Part shown: positions 54,300-62,651 of the stretch, piece by piece
How positions within the stretch are numbered: the first letter of the stretch is position 1
Layout of the letters: the number at the start of each line of letters is the position of its first letter
NCBI GenBank assembly: GCA_006546595.1
Contig: VIAD01000004.1
Coordinates: 124,001-188,000 of the forward strand
Length of the DNA stretch: 64,000 nucleotides
Reading direction: 5' to 3'
Source: Moraxellaceae bacterium AER2_44_116
Lineage (GTDB): Bacteria; Pseudomonadota; Gammaproteobacteria; Pseudomonadales; Moraxellaceae
Notes under the pieces: generated by a model
Told to the model about the DNA's origin: nothing
Databases searched by the model: none
Seen by the model: the letters and a program-made list of their open reading frames with translations, nothing else
Made by a program: the position numbers and the translations under genes

Positions 54300-55025
54300 A
54301 TGAAACGTTTGATTAGCCAGCTCCTTTGTGGGCTGGTTTTTATTTGTGGTGGCTTTACGAGCCTTGCTCAAGCAGGTACTTTTTCGATCAGTCCTCTGCG
54401 GGCGACGTTATCCGCTGGTAAAAAAGTCAGTTCATTAACGGTCATCAATCAAGGGCAAGAACCGACAACTGTACAGTTAGAAGTGATGTCGTGGTCACAA
54501 ACGGCTGACGGTCAAGATGAGCTGGTTTTAACAAAAGATATTTTAGCCAATCCTCCGATTTTTACCTTGCCACCGCGTGGTAAGCAAGTCATTCGCGTAG
54601 GTTTACGCAAGCCCCCGAGTGCGAATGCAGAAGCAACCTATCGATTAATTTTGCGCGAAACGCCGCCACCGTTAAAGCCTAATTTTACGGGCTTGAATTT
54701 TGCTTTACGTTTGAGCGTGCCGATTTTTGTGTTACCTCAAGGCACTGTTCAGCCAAAAACATCATGGCAACTCAAACAGGGGAGTGATGGTCTTTTGAAA
54801 CTGATAGCGGAAAATACAGGTACAGCCCACATTCAAGTCATTAACTTCAGCTTACAACCTACCGCATTAGAAAAAATACCAACACAATTGGTCTATTCTT
54901 ATTTATTACCTAATCAAAAGCGAGAATGGGTGATTAAAAATACAAATTTAGCAGTCGGTACAAAAGTACACTTATCGGCAGAAACAGATGTTGAGCCAAT
55001 AGAGGCTGACTTGGTTGTACAGTAA
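54300..55025 (+). CDS. periplasmic pilus chaperone (PapD/CsuC-like)
   Basis: A 241-aa protein with a signal peptide (LLCGLVFICGGFTSLAQAG) and the two-Ig-domain chaperone layout. The hallmark blocks are FSISPLRATLSAGKKVSSLTVINQG, FTLPPRGKQVIRVGLRKPP and YRLILRETPPP. It binds pilin subunits in the periplasm and delivers them to the usher encoded 20 nt downstream. Confidence 0.92.
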   Translation: MKRLISQLLCGLVFICGGFTSLAQAGTFSISPLRATLSAGKKVSSLTVINQGQEPTTVQLEVMSWSQTADGQDELVLTKDILANPPIFTLPPRGKQVIRVGLRKPPSANAEATYRLILRETPPPLKPNFTGLNFALRLSVPIFVLPQGTVQPKTSWQLKQGSDGLLKLIAENTGTAHIQVINFSLQPTALEKIPTQLVYSYLLPNQKREWVIKNTNLAVGTKVHLSAETDVEPIEADLVVQ

Positions 55026-55045
55026 CAAAACATTGACTTAGCACC

Positions 55046-57373
55046 ATGATAAAAATAACGTTAGGTCGTACAGAAAAATGGCTTGTTAGTTGTTGGTTGT
55101 ACTGCCATTTGACGTTATTTTGCTCGTTTGCTCATGCAGATGATACCCTAGAAGAGCTTTGGTTAGCCGCGAAGCTCAATCAGATGCCACAAACAACAAC
55201 GCTATTATTCCTACGGCAAACGGATGGCCGTTTATTGATAGCAAGCCAAGATTGGCAACAATGGCGGCTAAAACGCCCAAGCACTCCCGTTGTTAGACAT
55301 AATGATGAAGATTATTATTATTTGGATCAACTACAGGGGGTTTCTTATGCAGTCAACGAAGTCGATCTATCAATTGCTTTAACGGCGGATGTATCGTTAT
55401 TTGAGTCTATACGGTTAACAGGACTTAGCCAAAATCAAGCGATAGATATCCAAACGCCGTTAGGTGGATTTATCAATTACGACTTCTCCACACATTTAGC
55501 GCGTGAGCAAAGTAGCACGAATGTATTTTTGGAAAGTGTGCTTTTTAGTCGTTGGGGCGTGTTAGAAAATCAAGTATTAGCATTAAATATCGACCAAGCA
55601 ACACGTCGCTCTATACGCTTAGATACCACTTTTACTCAGGATAATATAACAAAATCAGCAACATTACGCATGGGTGATACCATTAGTTCAGATTTAGGCC
55701 TAAATGGTAGTGTGCATTTAGCAGGCTTACAATGGGCTACTAATTTTGGCTTGCAACCCAGTCGCTTAACCTTTCCCCTACCTGTGATGAGTGGACAGGC
55801 CGTTCTGCCATCCACAGTGGATATTTTTGTCAATAATGCCCGTAGTGTATCGCGCCATGTACCAACGGGAGACTTTACGATTCAAGATATTCCTGTGATA
55901 TCGGGTAAAGGTGAAGCGCGTATGGTTATTAAAGATATTTTAGGCCGAGAGCAAGTTGTTACCTTACCTTATTATGCGACACCAAAATTATTGCAAACGG
56001 GTTTGCAAGAGTATGCTTATGAATTAGGTGTAGTCCGTGAGGATTATGGTCTTAAAAATCAAAATTACGGCCAATTTTTGGCGAGCGGTTTATATCGATT
56101 AGGCTTAAGTAGCTCTACGACAGCAGAGTTACAAATTCAAGCGTCTAAAGAACAACAACGTCTTAGTTATGGCGGTGTTTTAGTATGGCCACGGTTTGGT
56201 ATGCTGCAAGCCTTAATGGCAAACAGTTGGCATGAGCAATATGGAGAAGGTTATGCGACTCAGTTGGCCATTACAGGACAATTATCAACCGTTAATGTCG
56301 GTACTAATGTGAGGTTTGCGACGGATAGCTTTAGCGATTTAGGGCGTGTCAATGGTGGTGTTCCCACAAAACTCATTGAGCAAATGTTTTTAAGTGCTCC
56401 TTTGCCTTGGACGCTTGGAGCATTAAATACAAGCTACACCCACCAAACATCATACAGTAACAACACTTCTAGCATAGTACAGTTGGGGTATCATGCTAAC
56501 TGGGGGAAATGGGTAACATTCTCCGCATCGTTGTCTCATTTTTTAGAACCAAAAACACAAACAGCGGTGCAATTTTCCATCAGTACTTCACTGGGAAGGG
56601 TGGGAACCGCTAACCTACAAGTGCAGCCTCAGAGTCATCAACAAAGCGTGAGACTGCAACGTAGTATGCCTGCGGGGATTGGCTGGAGTTATGATTTGTC
56701 GGGCTCTTTTGGACAAAACCAACGCTTTCAAGCGGTGTTGAACGCCCAAAATAGTGTAGGTAGTTATAAAATTCGTGCCAGTCAACAAACGGACACTGCA
56801 TTTGAAGTGGGTATGACAGGTGCAATAGCTGTTGTTGATAAAAATGTTTTTTTGAGTCGCCATCTTAATAATAGTTTTGCCGTAGTAAAAGTGGGCGATT
56901 TTGCTAATGTTCGAGTATATAAACAGAATCAACTGGTCGGTAAAACGAGCAGTCATGGCACGTTGTTAGTTCCTCAGTTATTACCGTATCAAAAAAACAA
57001 ACTCACGATTGAAGGCGGAGATTTACCTTTTGATGTCAATATTCCTTCGATAGAGAAGACGGTTACTCCTGCATTTAGAAGTGCTGTTAACGCTGATTTT
57101 GCGGTAAAAGTGACATACGGTGCCACATTAACAGTTGTGTCAGAGGACGGTGAGGCATTGCCTGCTGGAGCAATCATTACTAAAGACGGTGACAGTGAAA
57201 CCTTTTTAGTGGGTTATCGGGGTGAAGCGTATTTAACCAATCTAAAAATACAAAATATGATTACCGTACGTTGGTTGAATAAAACATGTCAGTTTCAAGT
57301 ATTGTTTGAGCCAACAAAAGATAAGAGCGTGCCTGATTTGGGTCAGCAAGTCTGTAAGGGAGTGAAATCATGA
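55046..57373 (+). CDS. outer-membrane usher (Csu/FimD-like)
   Basis: A 775-aa usher with a signal peptide (CHLTLFCSFAHAD). An N-terminal chaperone-binding domain starts at DTLEELWLAAKLN. The usher barrel follows with the diagnostic STVDIFVNNARSVSRHVPTGDFTIQDIPVISGKGEARMVIKD block, and C-terminal domains contain VGKTSSHGTLLVPQLLPYQKNKLTIE. It forms the pore through which pilins are assembled. It overlaps the next pilin gene by 4 nt. Confidence 0.93.
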   Translation: MIKITLGRTEKWLVSCWLYCHLTLFCSFAHADDTLEELWLAAKLNQMPQTTTLLFLRQTDGRLLIASQDWQQWRLKRPSTPVVRHNDEDYYYLDQLQGVSYAVNEVDLSIALTADVSLFESIRLTGLSQNQAIDIQTPLGGFINYDFSTHLAREQSSTNVFLESVLFSRWGVLENQVLALNIDQATRRSIRLDTTFTQDNITKSATLRMGDTISSDLGLNGSVHLAGLQWATNFGLQPSRLTFPLPVMSGQAVLPSTVDIFVNNARSVSRHVPTGDFTIQDIPVISGKGEARMVIKDILGREQVVTLPYYATPKLLQTGLQEYAYELGVVREDYGLKNQNYGQFLASGLYRLGLSSSTTAELQIQASKEQQRLSYGGVLVWPRFGMLQALMANSWHEQYGEGYATQLAITGQLSTVNVGTNVRFATDSFSDLGRVNGGVPTKLIEQMFLSAPLPWTLGALNTSYTHQTSYSNNTSSIVQLGYHANWGKWVTFSASLSHFLEPKTQTAVQFSISTSLGRVGTANLQVQPQSHQQSVRLQRSMPAGIGWSYDLSGSFGQNQRFQAVLNAQNSVGSYKIRASQQTDTAFEVGMTGAIAVVDKNVFLSRHLNNSFAVVKVGDFANVRVYKQNQLVGKTSSHGTLLVPQLLPYQKNKLTIEGGDLPFDVNIPSIEKTVTPAFRSAVNADFAVKVTYGATLTVVSEDGEALPAGAIITKDGDSETFLVGYRGEAYLTNLKIQNMITVRWLNKTCQFQVLFEPTKDKSVPDLGQQVCKGVKS

Positions 57374-57807
57374 GGGCAAGCCAATGGCTACTGACGCTAT
57401 CGCTGTTTGGGTTTGTCTCGTGTTGTTGGGCTGCACAACCTACATGCAGTATAAATGTTCAAAGTGTTAACTTTGGTAGCTATGATATTTTTAGTAATAT
57501 TGCTTTAGATAGTACGGGCAACATTGATGTAGTCTGTGATGCCAATATGAATTACAAAATCACATTAAGTACAGGTGCAGGCACTTACAGTAGTCGAAAA
57601 ATGTTGTATGCAACATCTTGGCTTAATTATAACTTGTATATAGATGCAGCAATGACAAGTGTTTGGGGGGATGGAACGCTAGGCACTGCGGTGATAAATG
57701 ATAAAAGTCGGTCACGAAGCTACGCAATTTATGGCCGTATTCCCGCTCGACAAAATGTTTATGCAGGAAGCTATAGTGACAGTTTGATTGTGAGTGTCTA
57801 TTTCTAA
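57370..57807 (+). CDS. spore-coat-U domain protein, probable tip or minor pilin
   Basis: A 145-aa protein with a signal peptide (LLTLSLFGFVSCCWAAQ) and one spore coat U domain (CSINVQSVNFGSYDIF, VVCDANMNYKITLSTG, GSYSDSLIVSVYF). By position (last gene, overlapping the usher) it corresponds to the CsuE tip adhesin, but Csu tips normally have two domains and about twice this length. It could be a terminator subunit lacking a separate adhesin domain. Confidence 0.87.
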   Translation: MRASQWLLTLSLFGFVSCCWAAQPTCSINVQSVNFGSYDIFSNIALDSTGNIDVVCDANMNYKITLSTGAGTYSSRKMLYATSWLNYNLYIDAAMTSVWGDGTLGTAVINDKSRSRSYAIYGRIPARQNVYAGSYSDSLIVSVYF

Positions 57808-57838
57808 TCAAGGTTGATTACGGCCATTCAAAAAATAG

Positions 57839-57909
57839 GCTTTGACTCCGCTCAGCCACCATAACTCCGCCAACCAACGCCTAAACGCTCCCTGAGCGGG
57901 GTCGAAGGG
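57839..57909. repeat. REP-like palindrome, copy D
   Basis: TTTGACTCCGCTCAGCCACC, a partial second arm, and GCTCCCTGAGCGGGGTCGAAGG form a long imperfect inverted repeat between the convergent pilin and bamE genes. It probably doubles as the transcription end for both. Confidence 0.75.
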
Positions 57910-57916
57910 ATGCCCC

Positions 57917-58321
57917 CTACAACGGCTCTGCCCTCAAACCACCATCTTTACTTTGAATAGTCACAATACTGGTTTCAGGTAGCGTCTCTTGGCCTGTGAT
58001 CTTGGCCAGTTTGCCGTTGCTAAAATATAGGCTTAATGGCGGAACTAAGGTGTTTTTAATACCTGCTTCACGCGCATACGTTCCCGCTTTGAAGGTGTAA
58101 ATATAATCCCAGCGATTTGCGTTTAAAGTATCTGTTACCATTGGACTACCCAAGACATAACGAACTTGTGACGGTGTCATGCCAAGTTTTAATTTAGCCG
58201 CCATCTCTTGTGTGATAGCATTGCCCTGCGGTAAGTCAATGGTATAAACGCGTAACGCATTGCAGGCACTGAGCCACATTGAACCAAGTAGTACGGGGAT
58301 AAGTAACAGTTTTTGCGGCAC
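57917..58321 (-). CDS. bamE: outer membrane protein assembly factor BamE
   Basis: A 134-aa lipoprotein of the SmpA/OmlA family with lipobox LSAC and lipidated Cys20. The core LKLGMTPSQVRYVLGSPMVTDTLNANRWDYIYTF is the BamE signature. It is a component of the beta-barrel assembly complex, needed to insert barrels such as the usher and the DUF11-barrel protein. It is divergent from fur, an order known in Pseudomonas. Confidence 0.95.
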   Translation of the reverse strand: MPQKLLLIPVLLGSMWLSACNALRVYTIDLPQGNAITQEMAAKLKLGMTPSQVRYVLGSPMVTDTLNANRWDYIYTFKAGTYAREAGIKNTLVPPLSLYFSNGKLAKITGQETLPETSIVTIQSKDGGLRAEPL

Positions 58322-58396
58322 AGTGAAAATTCCTCTCTTGTCTATCTCAATATATCGTTTGATAATCCTACACTATTCTAACGCCGAGGCGCAGTT

Positions 58397-58852
58397 ATGT
58401 CTTTTAGCAATCAAGATTTACGTAAAGCAGGTTTAAAGGTGACTTTGCCACGTATCAAAATTCTTGAATTACTCGAAAATTCCCCCGTTCACCACATGAG
58501 CGCAGAAGATGTTTATAAGGCACTTTTAGAGCAAGGTGAAGACGTCGGTTTGGCCACAGTTTACCGTGTTTTAACGCAATTTGAAGCGGCTGGAATCGTT
58601 GAGCGGCATCACTTTGAGGGTGGGCACTCGGTATTTGAAATTAGCCAAGGAGAGCACCACGATCATATCGTCTGTGTTGCCTGTGGTAAGGTCTTAGAAT
58701 TCAACGATGAATTGATTGAAGAGCAGCAATATAAAGTCGCAGAATCACTTGGTTTTACCCTGACAGGACACGCGCTGCATTTGTATGGGATTTGTAGTAA
58801 TAGTGAGTGCCAAGAGCGCGCAGGCAGCCGTAAATTAGGTATTGGAAAATAA
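58397..58852 (+). CDS. fur: ferric uptake regulator Fur
   Basis: A 151-aa iron-dependent repressor. An N-terminal winged helix (LKVTLPRIKILELLEN, GLATVYRVLTQFEAAGIVERHHFEGG) and a C-terminal metal-binding domain with HHDH (87-90) and Cys93/Cys96 (VCVACGK) are complete; a second Cys pair is partly retained near SNSECQE. The 75-nt gap to bamE holds both promoters; I see no convincing Fur box in it. Confidence 0.97.
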   Translation: MSFSNQDLRKAGLKVTLPRIKILELLENSPVHHMSAEDVYKALLEQGEDVGLATVYRVLTQFEAAGIVERHHFEGGHSVFEISQGEHHDHIVCVACGKVLEFNDELIEEQQYKVAESLGFTLTGHALHLYGICSNSECQERAGSRKLGIGK

Positions 58853-58982
58853 TCATTACCATTAATCTCCAAAAGTCTGCGTAGTCACTGGCTGTCCGTC
58901 TATTGTAGGCACATAATCATTGCTCATTCAGACGGGATTTTACCCGTTTGATGCCACTTGAAAGGGATGTAAAAAGACAGCA

Positions 58983-59855
58983 ATGGTCAGACTCGAACTG
59001 TCACTTGAATTGAATTATGAAATCTATGGCCAAGGCTCAGATTTTATTTTTAATATTCATAATGCTTATACGGCACATCAAACGGTATCTCATGAAAAAT
59101 TAGAGCTGAGCCAACCAATCAACCCTGAAATTTATACTGACCCTGCAACCGCAAATCGCTATATGCGTTTACATGCAGAAGAGGGGCAGTTAAAAGTACG
59201 TTATCAATCAACCATTGATATTAAACATCACTTTGCTGACCCTGCTCATATTGCCGAAGTGTCGGTGGCCAAGCTGCCTGCACAGGTTCTAAGCTATATT
59301 TATCCCAGTCGATATTGTCAATCGGATCGTTTACACCGCATGGCAATACGCGAGTTTGGTCATTTATGGCAGGGTTATAGTCGCGTTAAAGCGATTCAAG
59401 ATTGGGTGCAAAATCGAGTGGTCTATACACCCAATACGTCTGATAGTAGCACTTCAGCAATTGATACCTTGATTGAGCAAGTCGGTGTGTGCCGTGATTA
59501 TGCCCACTTAATGATTGCCTTGTGTCGGGCAGTGAATATTCCCGCACGTTTTGTCACAGGAACAGATTATGGTGCGTATCCTGTTTGGGGGCCACCGAAT
59601 TTTCATGCCTATGTTGAAGCGTATTTGGGTGATCGCTGGTATATGTTTGACCCAACGGGCTCGTCTATTCCGATGGGTTTTGTCCGTTTTGGTGTGGGAC
59701 GGGACGCGGCAGATGTGCCATTTGCGACGATTTTTGGCGCAGTCAATGGCTTACCGCCGATGATTGATATTCAGGCAGTGGTTGATGCTGAACAGAATTT
59801 AGTGTTGCCCCATCACTGTACAGATGCAATATCCACCTCAACGTCAACGATATGA
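58983..59855 (+). CDS. transglutaminase-like protein
   Basis: A 290-aa cysteine-protease-fold protein. The catalytic triad is Cys170 (GVCRDYAHL), His208 (PNFHAYVEAY) and Asp223 (YMFDPTG). An N-terminal beta-rich domain of about 110 residues precedes it, as in bacterial transglutaminase-like proteins. There is no signal peptide. Possible activities are peptidase or amidase; the substrate is unknown. Confidence 0.88.
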   Translation: MVRLELSLELNYEIYGQGSDFIFNIHNAYTAHQTVSHEKLELSQPINPEIYTDPATANRYMRLHAEEGQLKVRYQSTIDIKHHFADPAHIAEVSVAKLPAQVLSYIYPSRYCQSDRLHRMAIREFGHLWQGYSRVKAIQDWVQNRVVYTPNTSDSSTSAIDTLIEQVGVCRDYAHLMIALCRAVNIPARFVTGTDYGAYPVWGPPNFHAYVEAYLGDRWYMFDPTGSSIPMGFVRFGVGRDAADVPFATIFGAVNGLPPMIDIQAVVDAEQNLVLPHHCTDAISTSTSTI

Positions 59856-59876
59856 ATGCAGCGGTAAAGGCGGTGA

Positions 59877-60155
59877 TTAATCGCCAAACCGCTCGTTGAT
59901 CGCTGAAAATGTCCACGATGCCAATGCGACAACTAACATGGTCGAAAAAGCACGCCACATCAAATCATCTTGCACAATAAAGTCCCAAATCGCCAAAATA
60001 CTTAATACTGTACAAATGAGTAAACTGATCGAAACGATGGTGAAAGAAATCGTTTTTACCACGCGTGGATTAATAAAACCTTTGGCTTTAGGTTTAGGAA
60101 GATCAAACTCAGGAGTAAAGCTGGGTTTGTTGTCAGGCGTATTTTGATGATCCAT
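59877..60155 (-). CDS. small two-span membrane protein
   Basis: A 92-aa protein with a proline- and lysine-rich cytoplasmic N-terminus (about 30 residues) and two membrane spans (TISFTIVSISLLICTVLSILAIW; FSTMLVVALASWTFSAI). I start it at ATG 60155; an ATG at 60164 adds three residues. No family recognised. It is convergent with the transglutaminase-like gene, only 21 nt apart. Confidence 0.6.
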   Translation of the reverse strand: MDHQNTPDNKPSFTPEFDLPKPKAKGFINPRVVKTISFTIVSISLLICTVLSILAIWDFIVQDDLMWRAFSTMLVVALASWTFSAINERFGD

Positions 60156-60246
60156 TATTGCCAAAACTCGAAAAAATGTGCGTGCTAATCATGCGCTGTT
60201 TGTGGCGTATTGCCAATAGTCCCAGATGCGCCTTTACTGCTTGCCC

Positions 60247-60316
60247 CATCGACTCCGCTCAGGGAGCGTTCCTGTGTTGGCTGAATATATGCGTGGTGGC
60301 TGAGCGGAGTCGAAAC
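60247..60316. repeat. REP-like palindrome, copy E
   Basis: CATCGACTCCGCTCAGGGAGCG on the left and GGTGGCTGAGCGGAGTCGAAAC on the right, with an additional partial TTGGCTGA arm between them. It sits in the 236-nt divergent gap between the small membrane protein and rarA, which otherwise shows no gene. Confidence 0.75.
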
Positions 60317-60391
60317 CCTTTTGACATGATTGATAAATTTTTCTAGGTTAGAACTAAATTTAACCGCATATCAAAACCTTAGACCTTAGAG

Positions 60392-61681
60392 ATGTCCATG
60401 AAAGCAAATGACCAACCGCTTGCTGAACGTATGCGACCAAAAACCTTAGATGAGGTACTTGGGCAAGACCATTTATTAGGGGCAGGTGCGCCATTACGGG
60501 TGTTATTAAGCAATGGTCAATGTCCGTCATTAGTATTTTGGGGATCACCGGGCGTAGGAAAAACGACCATTGCTCGATTGATCGCACGACAAGTGGACGC
60601 ACATTTTATTGCTTTATCGGCAGTTTTAGCAGGGGTAAAAGAGCTAAGAGAGGCGGTGGCGCAAGCACAACAACATAAACAAGGCTTGTTAGCCAGACGG
60701 ACTATTTTATTTGTCGATGAAATTCATCGTTTTAATAAATCGCAACAAGATGCGTTATTACCGTTTGTTGAAGACGGCACGATTACCTTGATTGGCGCAA
60801 CAACAGAAAACCCGTCGTTTGAGTTAAATTCGGCGTTGTTGTCACGGTTACGCGTGATGGTGTTAAAGCCCTTAGCGGAAGATCAGCTCATTGTCTTGTT
60901 AAGACGGGCGTTAAGCGATGAGGTGCGAGGTTTAGCGGCGACAACAACAACTTTACCTGAGCATTGGCTTCATCGTTTAGCGGAAGCCGCAGACGGTGAT
61001 GCGCGTAAATCATTGGTCTTACTAGAAACGGTATATGAATTAGCTCGCGCCGAAGGGACAACAGATGATGCCGTTTTAGCGCGTTTTTTGGGGCAAGGTT
61101 TACGACGCTTCGACAAAAGTGGCGAACAGTTTTATGACCAAATATCGGCGTTACATAAGTCAGTGCGGGGGTCTAATCCTGATGCGGCGTTGTATTGGTT
61201 TGCCCGTATGATGGATGGTGGTGCAGATGGTAATTATCTCGCTCGTCGTCTGGTGCGTATGGCGGTGGAGGATGTGGGCGTTGCTGACCCTCGAGCATTA
61301 CAAGTCAGTATGGAAGCATGGCAAGCGTATGAGCGTTTAGGGAGTCCAGAAGGCGATTTAGCCTTGGCTAATGCTGTCGTTTATTTAGCGTGTTGTTCAA
61401 AAAGTAACGCGGTTTATACTGCGTTAAAAGCCGTCAAACAAATGATTGAGCAAACGGGTACGTTAGAAGTTCCCATGCACTTACGCAATGCACCAACGAA
61501 AATGATGCAAGAGTTGGGTTATGGTGAAGGCTATCGTTACGATCACGATGAAACGAATGCGAATGCCAGAGGACAGCAATTTTTGCCTGATAAATTAAAC
61601 GGTAAGTTGTTTTATCATCCCACTGAGCGTGGTTTAGAGGCAAAAATTAGCGAAAGATTACGGGACTTGAGGGGGCGATAA
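60392..61681 (+). CDS. rarA: replication-associated recombination ATPase RarA (MgsA)
   Basis: A 429-aa AAA+ clamp-loader-like ATPase acting at stalled replication forks. Walker A is GSPGVGKT (51-58), Walker B LFVDEIHRF (Asp109-Glu110), the sensor region TTENPSFELNSALLSRLRV, and the C-terminal tetramerisation domain (LHKSVRGSNPDAALYWFARM, RLVRMAVEDVGVADP) is complete. ATG 60392 or ATG 60398 could start it; the purine-rich TAGAG spacing slightly favours 60398. Confidence 0.97.
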   Translation: MSMKANDQPLAERMRPKTLDEVLGQDHLLGAGAPLRVLLSNGQCPSLVFWGSPGVGKTTIARLIARQVDAHFIALSAVLAGVKELREAVAQAQQHKQGLLARRTILFVDEIHRFNKSQQDALLPFVEDGTITLIGATTENPSFELNSALLSRLRVMVLKPLAEDQLIVLLRRALSDEVRGLAATTTTLPEHWLHRLAEAADGDARKSLVLLETVYELARAEGTTDDAVLARFLGQGLRRFDKSGEQFYDQISALHKSVRGSNPDAALYWFARMMDGGADGNYLARRLVRMAVEDVGVADPRALQVSMEAWQAYERLGSPEGDLALANAVVYLACCSKSNAVYTALKAVKQMIEQTGTLEVPMHLRNAPTKMMQELGYGEGYRYDHDETNANARGQQFLPDKLNGKLFYHPTERGLEAKISERLRDLRGR

Positions 61682-61755
61682 AAAAGCAGTATTGAATCAT
61701 TGATTTTGCAGACTTTTTATTCCATTCTTCAAAAATAATTATCGAGGTTAGCAGC

Positions 61756-62520
61756 ATGATAACGACGAAAACGCTGCATCTACACCATAGTACTCCGCAA
61801 TCGTGTCTGCCTGCTTTTTGGCGATTGGGTCAGTTAGCAACGGGTTTGCCCGTCCTTTGGCCAATGACTTACACGCAAGCTGTTGTTGTTGAGTGTAATG
61901 CAAAGTCTCATCACGAAGCCTATCGTTTGATCGAAAATTGCCTGTTATCGTTATTGAGAGTGAGTCCTGCACAGCAATTACGTGTCACAGTTTATGAACA
62001 TACGTTACGTTCACCTTTTCCTGCATTAAAACCGATATATCAGCAAGCTAAAAAACACGCACTACAGGTCATCACTCATAAAAAACTATTAAAAGACACG
62101 GTGGGTGAGTTGCAACAAATAGCGCATCAACGTCAGGCATTATTGGCTAAGTTAAAGTTAGCAACGTGGTATGACTATATGGCCACACATCAGGATGCCG
62201 AACCTGTAGAAGTCTTGGTGTTAAGTCAGGTTTGGCCAGATATTGAGTTATTAGTTGAGTTGGCGGATTTATGTCAGTACGCCGTACCTTTGGGTATTTT
62301 GCCCTTATTAGTCATTTCTTCGCGTTATTTTCCGAAAATACCGCATGATGAATGGCAAATAAATCTGAGTGGTGTGATTGAAGAAATCAACCAAAATAGC
62401 TTACGTTTGGTGGTACATCGAGACGCAAGCTTAGAAATTAAACACCAGGAATTGCAAGAGATAGCCGACTTGTATCACTTTTTTCAGCCGACAGTTGATG
62501 TCTATACATCGCTCAGTTAA
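61756..62520 (+). CDS. unrecognised protein, paired with the DUF1566 gene
   Basis: A 254-aa soluble protein I do not recognise. Residues 15-60 contain LPAFWRLGQLATGLPVLWP; the middle is a charged helix (about 95-135); the C-terminal half alternates strand and helix (VEVLVLSQVWPDIELLVELADL, GILPLLVISSRYF), suggesting a P-loop-like or Rossmann fold without a Walker A motif. A relation to the FtsK/SpoIIIE nucleotide-binding fold is conceivable. It is followed by a MITE-like element and then the gene at 62652. Confidence 0.7.
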   Translation: MITTKTLHLHHSTPQSCLPAFWRLGQLATGLPVLWPMTYTQAVVVECNAKSHHEAYRLIENCLLSLLRVSPAQQLRVTVYEHTLRSPFPALKPIYQQAKKHALQVITHKKLLKDTVGELQQIAHQRQALLAKLKLATWYDYMATHQDAEPVEVLVLSQVWPDIELLVELADLCQYAVPLGILPLLVISSRYFPKIPHDEWQINLSGVIEEINQNSLRLVVHRDASLEIKHQELQEIADLYHFFQPTVDVYTSLS

Positions 62521-62536
62521 GGCATTTAACAAGTAC

Positions 62537-62635
62537 AGGACTTACGTATCGCACCACGATTAGCGCGTTTTGTGAGCATGAAGCAGCCTAAAGCGGCTGA
62601 AATGTGAACAAATAAGCGATAGTCGCGCAAGTCCT
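62537..62635. mobile_element. 99-bp MITE-like element, copy 2
   Basis: Same length and sequence family as the element at 21911-22009 but in inverted orientation; about ten differences, nearly all transitions. Its ends are AGGACTTACGT and GCGCAAGTCCT, with an inner CAGCCTAAAGCGGCTG palindrome. It fills most of the gap between two same-strand genes and could affect their co-transcription. Confidence 0.8.
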
Positions 62636-62651
62636 AAAGTAGAGAGAAAAT

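Noticed and set aside
58322..58396. Fur box in the bamE-fur gap
   Set aside because: Only a weak TGATAAT-like stretch is present, without the inverted hexamer array expected for Fur.
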